Positions 13,393 through 25,261 of a stretch of 64,000 nucleotides of DNA are shown one piece after another. The stretch is from Oscheius sp. JU75. Taxonomy: Eukaryota > Nematoda > Chromadorea > Rhabditida > Rhabditidae. The stretch is from the NCBI GenBank assembly GCA_037178855.1, contig JASJZC010000001.1, positions 4,154,001 to 4,218,000 of the forward strand. The letters run 5' to 3'. The notes below the pieces were generated by a model, which was not told the origin of the DNA, ran no database searches, and was given only the letters and a program-made list of their open reading frames with translations. How positions within the stretch are numbered: position 1 is the first letter of the stretch; every line of letters begins with the position of its first letter. Both the position numbers and the translations under genes were made by a program.

Positions 13393-14453
13393 ATCTGTTT
13401 TGTATCCTATACGACCTCGTTTTTTTATTTGTAATAGTAGAGAATTTTCATGGGTTATACTCCGCTTTTTCTGTGATTTTGGCTTAGACGAGATATACAA
13501 CTTTTTCATATTTATTCCCTCCGTATTTTTTGTTTATTCTGCGTCCCAAATAGTCTTTTACGATACGCAACTCATATATTAGGTGTTCTTTCCGATATTC
13601 TCACACCCCTTTTTATGCATTTCTATGTAGTTGGTCCCTTTCTTAAATTTCTTGGTTTTGTGTAGCCCCTAGTCCCAGGGGCAATAAACTGTTGATTGTC
13701 TTGACAAGAATAAATTATTATGGCCAGGTTTTTCCAAGTGTATTTGGTAGGAATAAAGGGTGAGCGGGATTGGCAGTAGTTTGTTTACTCTCCTCGTGAT
13801 GGGTGTTTCTTTCGCAATGAATCACGTCTGCTCTCAACTACTTCCTTTTATCCGCAGTAACTCCTAAATTTTTGTTTTACTTCAATTTTGTAGTGGTTCT
13901 GGTATACAAAAATAGTGAAACAACTTTTACAGACAGTTTGAGGGTTTGTACGGTTCTTTCGCCACATTTCGCTCTTCTACAATGCCTGGAACGAATTTTG
14001 TACAAGCTTTACCCACATTTTGATCCGAAAAGATCATAGAAGAATTGCTTATCCAGGAAAACTTTATTTAGTTTTGTCAGCTCAGAAATCCGTGATGGCT
14101 CTTTCAGCTCAAACGAAGCCTAGAATCGCTAAATAAGACGGTGAATTTTGACCCAAAGAGATAAGATAAACGATTCGCTGACCCTAGAAAACTCTGAGAA
14201 TTACTTCCCTCAAGAAATTGCAGAATTCACAATACTTTCCAAAAAAAAAAAATAAACTTTCAAGACACTTGTTACTTTTTTTCGCTTCCTGTGGACTGTA
14301 TTTCTTCCAAAGAAAAGTCGGCAGATAAGCGGCGCAAGTAGCCCTGCGGTGAAAGCCGTAATCGGCATCGGATGTATTGATTTTCACTACTTTTCAGTGA
14401 CCGTCGGCTGAGCGCTTTTGTTGGCAGTCCATGCTGGCGATCTTCTAGAAAAA
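13393..14453. other. Intergenic region, top-1 to MROH1-like gene
   Basis: Contains the top-1 3' end (GGGGCAATAAACTG near 13680; a second AATAAA near 13710) and then AT-rich DNA. No convincing exon on either strand. The last 50 bp form the 5' region of the MROH1-like gene. No RNA gene was recognised. Confidence 0.45.
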
Positions 14454-17400
14454 ATGTCTGTACAAAGTTTGGAAGGTAAGTAGAAACTTTTAAAATGCGG
14501 TAAACACAGGCTGTAGACTTGATAGCGTCCCTTTTGGACTGTTCTTCGACCTATTCTTCGGTGGAACTCGTAACAAATCAGGTAAGAAAGCTAAATCTGA
14601 ACAAGACCTTTTATGTAGATCACGGACAGTCTGAAAACCATTGGAAACCATCAGCCGAATACTCTTCTAACAGCTTGTCATCACTATCTCCTCCAGAATC
14701 CAAAGGTAGGAGCTTATTATCAGTTTTTTGCTTGCTTGGAACACTCGAACATGAATGGCTGCGGGCATGAATTAGAGGACTAGTAATTACTAAAATATCA
14801 CTGAGAGCGAATACACGACACAGTAAGGAACGACGAGAAACAATTTATCGAACTAGTAATGTTTTTGGTAATAGTTCGGCAGGCGGCTCGGTTCATTCAA
14901 ACGGGTTTTCGCGCGTATTTTTGAATTCGGCGGGATTTTGAAATCTTTTTCTCGTTTGCGATTCCTACACCTTTTCACTGCTTTTCTCAACTTTTTGCCT
15001 TACCTTTCATGTCTTTTCTTGCTCTCTTCAAGTAATATAAACTAGAACTACCTTGTATAATGATAATTGACTCCTATCGGTTGACCAACAGACGAGAGCA
15101 GATTGTACCAACGAAGAACAAGGCAGTCTTAGTTTTTATTTCTTGAGGCGAACAAGAAAAGACATAAAAGGTAAGGCAAAACGTTGAGAAAAGCAGTGAA
15201 AAGGCGTAGGAAACGTAGACGAGAAAAAGATTCCAATATCCCGCCGAATTCAAAAATGCGCGCGAAAACCGTTTGAATGAACCGAGCCGCCTGCCGAACT
15301 ATTACCATGTTTTTGACTGTCTCTAAACTTCAACCTTTGAATTCTATCTGCAAAAGTAGCCACATAATGTTTTAGTGCTTGTAGTAATGAAAAGTAGCTT
15401 TTTACAAGAACAGATAGGCTGTGGAGAGAGAAAAGTAAGTCCGCTAGAAAGGGCTCAGATAAGTTTGAGTCAAGGATTACATGTTCCGGGACAAGTATAA
15501 CCAAAAGGATGACCCGGCTCCAAAGCATCGAGTTAGTGGGCAGACTGTTGAACGTAGTTTTGTACTGACCGACTGAAAATGTTCTGAGATCAAATCATAA
15601 AGTCATATATCAGGTTACCAGAAAATTAGAAGAAATAGAAGCTAGATGACTGAAGAAATGTAGAGAAACACATTGACTTCACGTTAGAGACAAGACCACA
15701 TAGACAGACGGATGTAAGTACCAACAGAAAGTCCAGGGAAGAGGATACTTTGTCCTGGAAAACAATCCCTTTTCAGCTCCAACCCCAATGTAAAGCCTTT
15801 GTCCTACGGGTAATTAGCGAAAATGTCTCGACCAGTATAAATATCCGAAAATTGGACGAGCAGCTGGTTCTTCTTATCATCAATCTTGCCACACAGGAAA
15901 TGACCATGACCACCAAGGTAAGAGATTTGAGTTATAAAGAGTACACACAATGTAGGGAGCAGACAACGACTGGGCCGAAGCAGCCAGTGACATACTGGTC
16001 ACTCTGGCCAAGACGGACAGGTTCGTCTCGCATGTCATCGATGCAATCCTGCAAAAATTCCCGCCCGGATTGAACTCCAGTCCACACAGATATGTTGTCG
16101 TCACGCTGACTACTATCGCCCAGCACAATCGTTAGTCATTCCATGTATACCAAAAAACCAAAAGAACTCCTTCAGCCTTCGGTCTCCTCCCTTTTCTAAC
16201 GGATATCCTGTCCAGGACTGCTCCTCTGCTCCAATTCGTCAAACTGGATCCGATGAGAAGTGCCTGGGCACGAGCCCTTTGTGCATTCTGTGAGGCCATA
16301 AGGGAATGTCAGACAGAGAGACCGCAAGAGGCACTGGAAGATGGTAAGTCGACTCTAATAACCGTTCATCCCGGGACCTTATTGGCTCTCACTGAAGCGT
16401 TTTATTACAGATCCTCATGCTAACTGCGACAGCCCAAGTCCAAGAAATCATGAAATTCTGGACATGTCTGCCAAAGTTACGTATTCGGACCAAGCCGAGG
16501 CCATCTACGATGTCGTCTTCCAGTGGATGTATAGCAAAGAGGCCAAGGTTTGTTTGGAACTTACGGGAGTCTATTCTTCTTCCAGACTCGAGCAGACGCC
16601 GCAGAATGCATCGGGGAGCTGTGTTTGATCATCAGATCATCCAAGATTCTGGATGATTTGAAAAAGCTGGTCATGACGATCATAGGGCTCTATAAGAAAG
16701 CCTATACGGAGCAACATACCATCACCGTGGTCAGTTTCAAGTGGAGAACCCTGCAACCTTTAAGTACAGGCAGTCTGCCGCTTTCTTGAGGCGACTTGTA
16801 GCGATGACACCTGTCCATTGGATCCCTATCTGGAAGACATTCTCAATGCTCTCTTCCCGAACGCCTGTCTCGATGTGGACGACGCCTCGGTGACTCTCAA
16901 TGCGAATGCCATCAAGAATCACAGCGAGGCGTTCCGATGCTTCCATGTTGCAGGTAATCCCTCAGTTTTGAACTTTTTCTTGCCGTGTTTGGTCTCGTTT
17001 GAGAGCGTTTGGCGATAAAATGTGAATGAAGACATTTTTGAGGCCATAGGAGCATGCTCTGACGAAAATGGAAATTCACAGGGCGCGTATTTGGAAAAAT
17101 GGCGCGCCACAGATTTGTAGCATAACGAGAGCAAAAATGAGTTGCTCAAAGAAAATTCAAAAATGAATTGTTATGAAGGAAGCTTTCAGCTGCTCGCTTC
17201 GCCGATAGGATTGTCTACTACCTCCTTCACAAGATGCAAAATGCTGCTGATATGAACAAGCTGGGGGCAATCAACGTCTTGAGACACCTTCTGAATTCTG
17301 CCGGACAGCATATGGAAGATAAAAGGAGTCTCGTAATGATGGGCTTAAAGAAACTCTTGGCGGCAGAACAGAATACTTCAACCAGAGTAGGAAGACTATT

Positions 17401-20400
17401 TACAGTTATTTATTCCTTTGCAGGTTAAAAGAGCAATCGTGCAGCTCTGTGTAGCTCTCTCTGACCACGCATACGTAGATGCCGAGGGCGGAGACCATGT
17501 GATAGCTTTCCTGGTCCGGAATCTGGTTCCACCTAGCGAGCAGGAGATTGCAGTAAGTTTTTGAACCTCACAGGAGGAATCTTGATTCCAGACCAAAAAA
17601 CTCGAAGTTGATGTGGCAGGCTCGAATCAGCTGCGGACACAGTGTGCTCAAGCCCTCCACACGATCTCGACTACCTGTGTTTGTGCCACCAAGGTATGCG
17701 TCTCGTTAATTTCTAAAACTCTCTTTTTTCTCAGCTTCTGTGGCCCTACTTGTTCGAGTTCATCTGCTCGGAGAGGTACACTCCGGTGGTCGGGGACATC
17801 TGCAAGTGTCTACGGATCATTGTGGCCAGAGAGGCAGAGGTCGGCAATGAACTCGACTTTGACACCGGATTTGAGAATCGTAAGTTGTAGAAAATAACAG
17901 TGAGAACAGTAATTCGCAGCAAAAGTCGCCGGAAAGCATGCCGTTCTGGCTCGCCTGGTAGTCATCATGTGTAATGCTCCCTTGAACGGACTTCTGTCTC
18001 GCCGTGCTCGTGAGGCTCTGATTCTGATGACGAGTATCAGTGCCTGGTTCCATCCCGCTATGCCGGACATCATGCACCACTATTACCAGAAGATGGACAG
18101 TCTTTGTGACGAGCTATGCAATGTCAACGTATCCTCGCCGACCGTGGAGGCTCCGGTTGTGGAGCTGCGAGGCAGAAGAGTCGCCAGATGGAATGATGCA
18201 GTGCTGGACATGTTGTCAGCTTGCATTTCCGTGGTCGTGGATGGAGAATGGAGAACGGATCTCACATCAGCGTTAACCAAGCAGCTTGATATGTACAAAG
18301 ATATGCCCGATGAGAAGGTAAGTAAAAGTTAAAGTAATTTCTTCCCCAGCCCTTTTGGTGTCCTCTTGAAGTTCTTGACAAGAACATTTTAAAGAAACCC
18401 TTCGCACCCAAATCCTCAAGTCACCTCATTCAAGCACTATATTTTCAGGCCTTTCTTCTTCGCTGCATCGGTACTAGTCTGGCCAAAATTGCTTCGACAG
18501 CCTTTGTCACAGAACACATTATGCAAATGTTCAAAGCCACCCAGCATTCTGTGGCTGTTGAGAGACAGGGCTGTGCAAGAGGAGTGGCTGCCTGTGCAGC
18601 CGTCCACACAAATCTTATTCTCATCGAACTCGAGAATGTGTCCAAATGGGAGCATAGCAGAAAGAGTTCGGGCTTCTTCGGATTCATCAAGGACTCAGTC
18701 AGACCCTGGAGGTGAGACTTTTTATTAGGTAGACACCAATATGCTGCAGTATGTCCGATGTCGAAATGGTATATCTCCGCGCCACGTTGATGCTCAGCTA
18801 CGGGCACGTGGTGATGGCTTGTCCTGTCGATACACTCACCCAGAGACTCAACTCGACCATCATCGTCTTCTTGAGACACTATTTTGCCAACACGAAACAG
18901 GAAACCGTCGTTCGGGAGGCCCTCTTGGAGACGATGCGTCTTGTTGCGTTGGCGGTCCAGCCTAAAAGACTCGGAGCAGAGTACAGATTCGAGGCCAGGA
19001 ATGAACTTTTAACCTACATCAAGGTAGGTTTTACTAAATTTATTCCTAACTCAATGCTATAGGACTACGTACAAACAGAAACCCCCGAAATGCTGTCTAG
19101 TTCCCTCCGTCTCTTGGCTACGAAAGCCACCGCAGCTTTAGTGTAAGTTTCAGACTTTTCCACAGTATTCGAAGCATTTTCAGAAGATTGGAACCAGTTC
19201 TTAGTGACAACGATATCAAGGATGTGGCCCAGGTCTTGACACAATCGATCCTTCCAATGTGCAGGGAAAAGAGTGGACTCAAGACAGTAGGTTCAGCACC
19301 CTTGTCTCTCATTTTTTGACCAGAAGACAGCATTTTTTAGTCAAGTGATGTTTTGCATAGTTATATAGTAGATCGAGAGCTACAACTTTACAGGATATGG
19401 TTTAGCTGAAAATTGCTGTTTTGTGGTCGAAAAGTGGGATAGAAAGTCGTTGTAACATGTCAAACCTCCCTTATTCAGTTGGCCTACGATCTTTTTGACT
19501 ATGCCTCTACGTCTATCTCCGCTCTAACATCTGACCCGGGATCTTTCAGTAACCACCGAAAGGTGAGATCTATTAACATCAATCATCCTTTCTCTCTGTT
19601 TAGATCGAAGACGATGAATCAGCAACGATTATGGAGGCTACTGTTGTCCAGTACGGGGCTGCTTTGGAGGCAATGGTGGTAATGAAACCGACCGTGAACA
19701 CTGCCACAATCCTTCTGAAGATGCTACAGCCTTACTATGGAAGACTGGCCGAGCATGAGAGACAGAGAGCCATCGATGCCACAGTTCTTGTTCTAAGGGT
19801 GTATCTCCAGCAAGCTGAGGACATTTGCATTGGAGTGAGCGTCGGACTCATCCAAAAAAAAAAAATCAGTTCCAGAGAGCCACAGACTTCAGTCCTCTAG
19901 CTTCCCTTCTGGCTCGACTCACACCCAGACTCACGGATTCCTTGGCCCAAGTGAGAAATCAGTCTCTGGTGGCTATTGACTGGACTCTTCGACTGGCGCA
20001 CGCTCACAAAGGCCATGGCAGGGACACGGATCATGGAGTCTTTTCGGTGGATCAGTTCCTGAAAGAGCATTTGAGCGAGGACGGTCGTCTGGATGGACAA
20101 GCGGCCAAGAAGGCCATCAAGGACATGTCGGCGGTTAGTACAATCATGCATACTAACAATTTTTGAGACATTTAGGTAGTCGAGGCGTGTCTTCCATCCT
20201 CTCAGATGCAGGTCTATCTGTCTGGACTCTTTGACATGTTGACAGATCGCCAGAGTCAAGTCAGCTCGTCTGCCGCTCAGTTATTGACATACTCTCTCCA
20301 GACCAGAGGGCCATTGCTGGTAGCAGAGGTCTGTCTGCCTTTAGCTGTTCAAGTATCATTTTCAGTCAAACACGCTGGTCAGCACAATGCTCAGGAAGCT

Positions 20401-22602
20401 GCCCGAAGTGAATTCGTGTGTTCAAACTTACACGGACGTCTTGTCCGCTCTGGTAGCTTTTGCCGAGCACCAGACACAAACCGTCTGTGATGTTCTGATG
20501 CGGGAAGCACTTCCTTATCCGATGTGAGTTTCAGCACCTGTCGAAAGATTGTGAATATTGTAGACAAATCAGCGACGCTTGGGGTTGTCTTTCCCGCGAC
20601 CGACAGCTCTTCCCGCATATCATTGACTACCTCCTAGAACTGCTGACCGCCTCCCTAGACAGTCCCTTCGATCTAATGGAGACCGGCGGAGGTCATTCTG
20701 TCAAAAATGTCCATCCAGAGCCCTGTCAGTACACTTCGGCCATCGTGGAAGTCATTAAGGTGGGTGACGAAAGGTCAGAACATTCGTGACGACAACTTAG
20801 CTATGGTCCTGTTTCAAATTGTAGATTTCAAAATCTTTTTTGGTGTCAATCAAAATGTTTTCAGTTTGGCGAGCCAGAATGGGTTCTAAACGAACGGATT
20901 CCGTCTCTCCTGGCCGCCTTCTTCCATCTGATATGCAGTGTTTCGGACTGTCAGTTTCCGGTTGTTCAGAAAGAAAACAAGCCTCTGATAATCACTCCGG
21001 AGCTTCGAAGATCCGTTGAGAAGCCAGCGGGGCTGGGAGTCAATGCGATTATGGGCATTCTGAACAGGCACTACTTCTAACTTTGTAAAATACTTCTAAC
21101 TTTTCAGAGTGCGCAGCCATCAAATAATCGAAGAGATGAATCAAGCGAGAGGATGGACGGAATGTCTGGACAGAGATCAGTTTATCACAGCTGTAAGGTC
21201 ACTTTTCGAATCAAAAGCAATGCCCCCTTTTCCAGCTGACTCAACTCGTTCGCTCAATCGGAGAGCATCGTCCCGATTGGGTAGCCGGCTTGTGGACCAG
21301 TGTCGCAGAGAGAGCCGACGCTGATAGTGAACCCATTCGACTGGCCGCGGTTATTGTGGCATCTGCTCTGATCAAAAAGTGTCCTGACAACCATGGGAAC
21401 TTTAACGAACAGCAGCTGGTCAAGTGTGTCCGACTACTACAGAATGAGCTCAATGATCAGAGTCTGAGAATTCGAAAGGTGAGGCACAACCATGATGATT
21501 CAATTTTATTTTTAGCTCTGTGTTAGGGGACTCGGGGAGTTGGCCGAATGCTGTTCTCCCACCGTGGCCGATCGTTTTGCAAATATGGCTGTGGAGGCAG
21601 CCATGGGTGGATTGGACGACCTTGGAGACCGAAGGGATACTGTAAGTTTAAACTGTTTGAATATTATGCGAAATAAACTTGGCGATTCCGAGGAATTTCG
21701 ATCGCTTCATAAAAAAGAAAAAAGAGTTTGGAGATTGGGGTTGAACCCAGGTCGCTGTTTCCCAGTCGCGGCTCTTACCGACTGGGTCATGCGGCAAAGT
21801 CGCTCGGCCCATCTGACAGATGTTTGAATTAAATGGAAACCAAATAAATGGGGATGGAATGCAAACAGTTCTGCTTATAGGTGGCCATGGAATCTATCGT
21901 CGCCTTGAGTAAATTGGTCTCCCGAACAGATAATAAGCAACTGCTGAACATTCTACCCCAAGTCTTGTTGAAGATCCGGCCCTGTTTCGAGAAGGAATCC
22001 GCGGCACTCAGAGCCGCTGCCTTCACACTGTTTGGCGAGCTTGGAGCCAGAGTCGGAGCCTCCTCCCAGGAGTTCAATGGACATCTTCACACAAACATCG
22101 TGGCTATTCTTCTCCATCTCAACGACGAACACGACGAGGTCAAAAAGACTTGTGCTATGGCTCTGCACAGGCTACATGGACTATTGAACTGCGGTCAGCT
22201 GAGCAACGTCGTTGTGGAAGAGATTCCCGATGGAAAGATTCCCATAAACTATCATTCAGTGGTCAAGGACATGGCTGCAATAGTTGTAAGCTTTTTTTCA
22301 TTAGTATTAAAATGATTTCAATCGAAATATACGCAAGTTTTCAGGCCCTGTCCTTCCCGGACAAAGTGAATCAGTACGCCCTGACGTGCTCCAACTACTT
22401 CAAGAGTTCCAGCTCCAAAATGCGAGCTAATTCGGCCTTTCTCACGGGTTGCCTTCTTAGTGTCCTCACGCCACAGCTCCGAGCCACCATCAGCAAGGAG
22501 CTGATCTTTTCCGGACTGGTGCTGCTACTCAAGGATCAAGAAGATGTGCTGGTTCGTGTGGCAGCAGCCAGAGCTATTGCCCTACTTCATGACTTTTCCT
22601 GA
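14454..22602 (+). CDS. MROH1: MROH1-like giant HEAT-repeat protein
   Basis: Maestro heat-like repeat family member 1 (HEATR7A); human MROH1 has been linked to lysosomes, otherwise little known. Thirty exons: 14454-14475, 14511-14581, 14619-14705, 15777-15917, 15956-16130, 16176-16343, 16411-16547, 16586-16729, 16770-16953, 17190-17386, 17424-17552, 17592-17693, 17735-17879, 17920-18317, 18449-18711, 18750-19023, 19063-19142, 19184-19286, 19480-19562, 19604-19834, 19876-20133, 20176-20328, 20366-20523, 20564-20759, 20865-21067, 21108-21192, 21236-21478, 21516-21641, 21881-22285, 22345-22602. Family cues: near the N-terminus NTLLTACHHYLLQNPK, then QLVLLIINLATQEMT, then NPFGLLPFLTDIL and AVCRFLEATC; the C-terminal part keeps ALRAAAFTLFGELG. 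The C-terminus ends with DVLVRVAAARAIALLHDFS. The protein is helical throughout with no signal peptide or TM segment, about 1,650 aa, full length. Intron 25 has a GC donor. AATAAA at 22693. Confidence 0.9.
14867..15306. mobile_element. 440-bp fold-back (MITE-like) element with 8-bp target duplication
   Basis: The left arm (14867 to about 15033) and right arm (about 15143 to 15306) are near-perfect inverted copies of each other, about 165 bp each. They start GGTAATAGTTCGGCAGGCGG and end CCGCCTGCCGAACTATTACC. The central spacer is about 110 bp and carries no open frame. The element is flanked by a perfect direct repeat, ATGTTTTT, at 14859-14866 and 15307-15314. An 8-bp duplication fits hAT- or P-like transposases among DNA transposons. 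It sits inside intron 3 of the MROH1-like gene, so the pre-mRNA would fold into a long hairpin. Non-autonomous. Confidence 0.85.
19346..19396. repeat. Dispersed hairpin repeat, copy 1 (MROH1-like intron)
   Basis: Left arm like TGTTTTGCATAGTTATATAG, right arm like CTACAACTTTACAGGAT, with a short loop. Same consensus as the other copies (TGTTYTGCAAAGTTGTAG..CTACAACTTTGCAGAACA) but degenerate. Lies in intron 18 of the MROH1-like gene. Confidence 0.5.
21730..21797 (-). pseudogene. tRNA-like sequence (pseudo-tRNA or SINE head)
   Basis: On the minus strand: an A-box-like TGACCCAGTCGG followed by TAAGAGC, and about 45 nt later a B-box-like GGTTCAACCCC inside a T-arm-like stretch. Oligo-T runs (CTTTTTTCTTTTTT) follow as a Pol III terminator would. 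The acceptor stem does not pair, so it is not a functional tRNA. It lies antisense in intron 28 of the MROH1-like gene. Confidence 0.5.
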
Positions 22603-22868
22603 AAGTCTTTCAATTAACTGTGTGAAATTGTCTGTGATAGATGTACATTTTGTGGGTTTCTGCATTCGACTCATATCCTCCCGTGTCTAGTCAATAAAGT
22701 TTTAACGGTTTCTGTTTACGCGTCTGTCGTAATCGGATGGCAGTGTTCAAAGTGAGGAATTCAAAAATGATGCCTGATGCGATAAGGCAATCGATTAGGT
22801 GGCAAAAGGCTTCTATCTCAACTCCTGTACACAGAGAGCCTACCCGTACGATCTCGGTTTCTTTCAGA

Positions 22869-24198
22869 ATGCTCGAAACGAGGTTACTGGCGCTGTTCTT
22901 TATTGTTCCTCTAGTCTCTGGCGACCAATCCTGTCAGACCGAATGCTTTTCAGTGAGTAAATTTTCAGTGAGTATTCACTATTTTTGGGAATTCTTGAGT
23001 CATTTAACCGATCGAATGATACCCTACTACCCATTCTAGTTTTAGGGCCGAGGAACTCATTTTCCAGCTAATTGATGTTTTGCAATGTTGTAGAACTGAT
23101 GAAGGGCTACAGCTTTTCAGAACATCAACAGTTGTACGTAGTACTGAATAGGTATGAGAAGTAGGCAACAAGTTGCTCTTGGGGACTTGAAGGATAGGAA
23201 GCATTCAGAATCTCTTCCAGGACAAACTTCCTCCATGTGCTACATGGCTACGAAGAGACATTGACTCGACAGTTGCCGGCAGCTACGAGCTGAATCAAGG
23301 AGTCGTCAACATGTCCTGTTCATTCGCCTCTCTCCCAGTACCAACCACTGTCAGTTGGGTGAGTCCAGCAGTTTTTCGGAAAGATAGAGAGGAGTTCAGG
23401 TTCATAAAGCACCAAACTCTAACCATTGGGCAGAGTTTGCCTGCTCTACTAAGGAAGAGAACAAGATCTGCAGGTTGGTTCTCTGTTAAAAAAGAGATTC
23501 AATATCCATTTCAGTGATTCAGAGCACAAAGTTGAATCACGGTGTATCCTGAGAACATCCGACTTGAACATGTCTGGAAGCTATCGGTGTCAGGCGGCTA
23601 CGAAGGCTGATTCGGGAGCAAAGGATAGCAAGGCTTTCGGGTAAGGTTTTCTTTACCCTACAACTTTGCAAAATATCGGTAGTTGAGAGAATGACTGGTC
23701 GAAAAATGAGACAATTTCCAGATCCGAATTCCACGTGAGTGTGCTCGGAGTGTCGAAGCTGGAAGTAGTCGAATACCATCTCTCTTACGGAGCCTTGGGA
23801 CATATTGAGATAGAGGTCTGTTCCAATCCAAAGCCCGAAGTCTTCTGGCTGACCAGTGAGGGTATTCTGAAGACGGATGATCGCACTCACCGGATCAGCA
23901 CAACACAACTTTATCCGAAGAAGGTAGGCCTATGTTTTGAGATTATTCTGACAAGGACATTTAGATTCGAAATAATCCAGGTGGTCCCGCCATGACTGTT
24001 CCCTACTGCTACAATGCTCGTCTTCTGGTTCGACATGTGCGAGCCAACGACACCTTCCAGCTTTCTGTCAGAACAGACGGCTCGACGCAGACGAAAAAAT
24101 TGGATGTGGAAGTGAGCAACATTCCGGTCTCATCCTCTCGACAATCCTTTTTGACTCTCTTCCTGGCGGCTCTCTTTGTCTACGGTATCGTCTTCTGA
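22869..24198 (+). CDS. Immunoglobulin-domain surface protein
   Basis: Exons 22869-22952, 23221-23358, 23400-23473, 23515-23640, 23722-23923 and 23965-24198 (stop TGA). The ATG follows CTTTCAG/A, 267 bp after the MROH1-like stop, so it could be a downstream operon gene. It has a signal peptide (LLALFFIVPLVSG), then an Ig-like domain with MSCSFASLPVPTTVSW as the B/C strands and SDLNMSGSYRCQA as the F strand Tyr-x-Cys. A second Ig/FN-like segment follows (SVLGVSKLEVVEYHLSYG, IEIEVCSNPKPEVFWL). The C-terminus is a hydrophobic tail (FLTLFLAALFVYGIVF) after a small-residue Ser cluster, fitting a GPI signal or single TM anchor. About 285 aa. Probably neuronal or cell-surface adhesion; the exact family is not recognised. 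Confidence 0.82.
23074..23130. repeat. Dispersed hairpin repeat, copy 2 (Ig gene intron 1)
   Basis: TTGATGTTTTGCAATGTTGT then, after about 14 nt, CTACAGCTTTTCAGAACAT and CAA. The 22-nt arms are inverted copies with about five mismatches. A half-copy (CTACAACTTTGCAAAATA) lies at about 23658-23676 in another intron of the same gene. Confidence 0.6.
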
Positions 24199-25261
24199 AC
24201 TTTTCTGATAATTTCTGCCAGTCTCATCTTTTTCTACCTTTTCATCCTTGTTCTTCGATGCTTCTGAATGAACTTTCCTCTGCCCTCATTGTCCCCTCAA
24301 AAGTTCCCGTATTGACTCGGCAACTGTCAGTGATGTTTGCCGTCTATTCGAAGCTGACTCAGACTCGGGACAGTGAACTTTGGGTCAGACTCTCTCCCTC
24401 CGAACAAATAAATTCCTCCCCTGCGTGAGAAATGTCATCAGTGCTTCGAAAAAGATATGTTTTGGGTTATCTACTGTTTTGACAGGCGGGAAAAGAGACC
24501 AGTCGGGGGGCAACAGCGATCCCGAACAAAATGTTTGACATCATCAAAATGCGAGAGCGTATTTGCAAGGGACAACAAGGCCAACGCAAAATCACAAAGG
24601 TCTTTCGTCATCATGGCTCAGAGAGTTGTACTCTGTGCTCAGAACTACAGACAGCTAGCTACTCGGAGATTGAAACAAAGATTTGCACAGGAAGGTAGCT
24701 AGATTTTTGGTAGACAACGGAGACAATTAATGACAGACTGATCGTGGGACAGTTGCCAATTGACAGATGTTGACAGACTCTGGGGTATGAGGTCTGCAAA
24801 CGGTAATTATCTTCTTTCAGAAACGGACGAGTTCCTTCTAGACTACCAGTTATCCTCCGAAGTTTCCACTTTTCCTGAAGTTGGGGACGGAAGTTGAAAC
24901 TCTTTTTGACCTCCAGTCGCTCCTCGAATCTATAGAAGGGAGAATAGTGGAGGTATTGAGAAAAACCGGTCGCAGGCAGTAAATATTTGTTATCCGAAAG
25001 TTACAGTTTGCCGTCTATTGCTCTCTCTCACTCCCTCTCTGCTCACGCAGTAGCTACTTATAGAACCCAGCTAACTCCCTCCGTCTGTTATCTTTTTGGC
25101 GGAATCGGCCGACTGCAAAATACTGTTTTCCATGGTCTCGTGACTCATCCAATTGATGCCGAATCCCTGATCCGACTGTTGACACATACAGTTCGGAGCC
25201 GCCCTCTCACCTGCCATTCACTCCTTTCCACAATTCGGCAGTAATTCGTCTCTTTTCAGAA
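24199..25261. other. Intergenic region, Ig gene to pepsin inhibitor
   Basis: Contains the Ig-gene poly(A) signal (AAATAAA, 24406-24412) and the doubtful LYR-like ORF described separately. The promoter region of the pepsin-inhibitor gene ends in CTCTTTTCAG (25250-25259) directly before its start. Nothing else was recognised. Confidence 0.4.
24613..24897 (+). CDS. Possible small gene with LYRM4/ISD11-like segment
   Basis: Two possible exons, 24613-24694 and 24821-24897, join in frame (donor AAG/GTAGCT, acceptor CTTTCAG). They encode MAQRVVLCAQNYRQLATRR, LKQRFAQEE and a short acidic tail. The stretch AQNYRQLATRRLKQRFAQEE resembles the ISD11/LYRM4 segment [20 protein letters not shown]. However, the LYR motif that should precede it is missing and the C-terminus does not match. 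It could be a decayed copy, a wrong frame, or chance. A different frame over the same DNA is also open (AIPNKMFDIIKMRERICKG). Confidence 0.25.
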
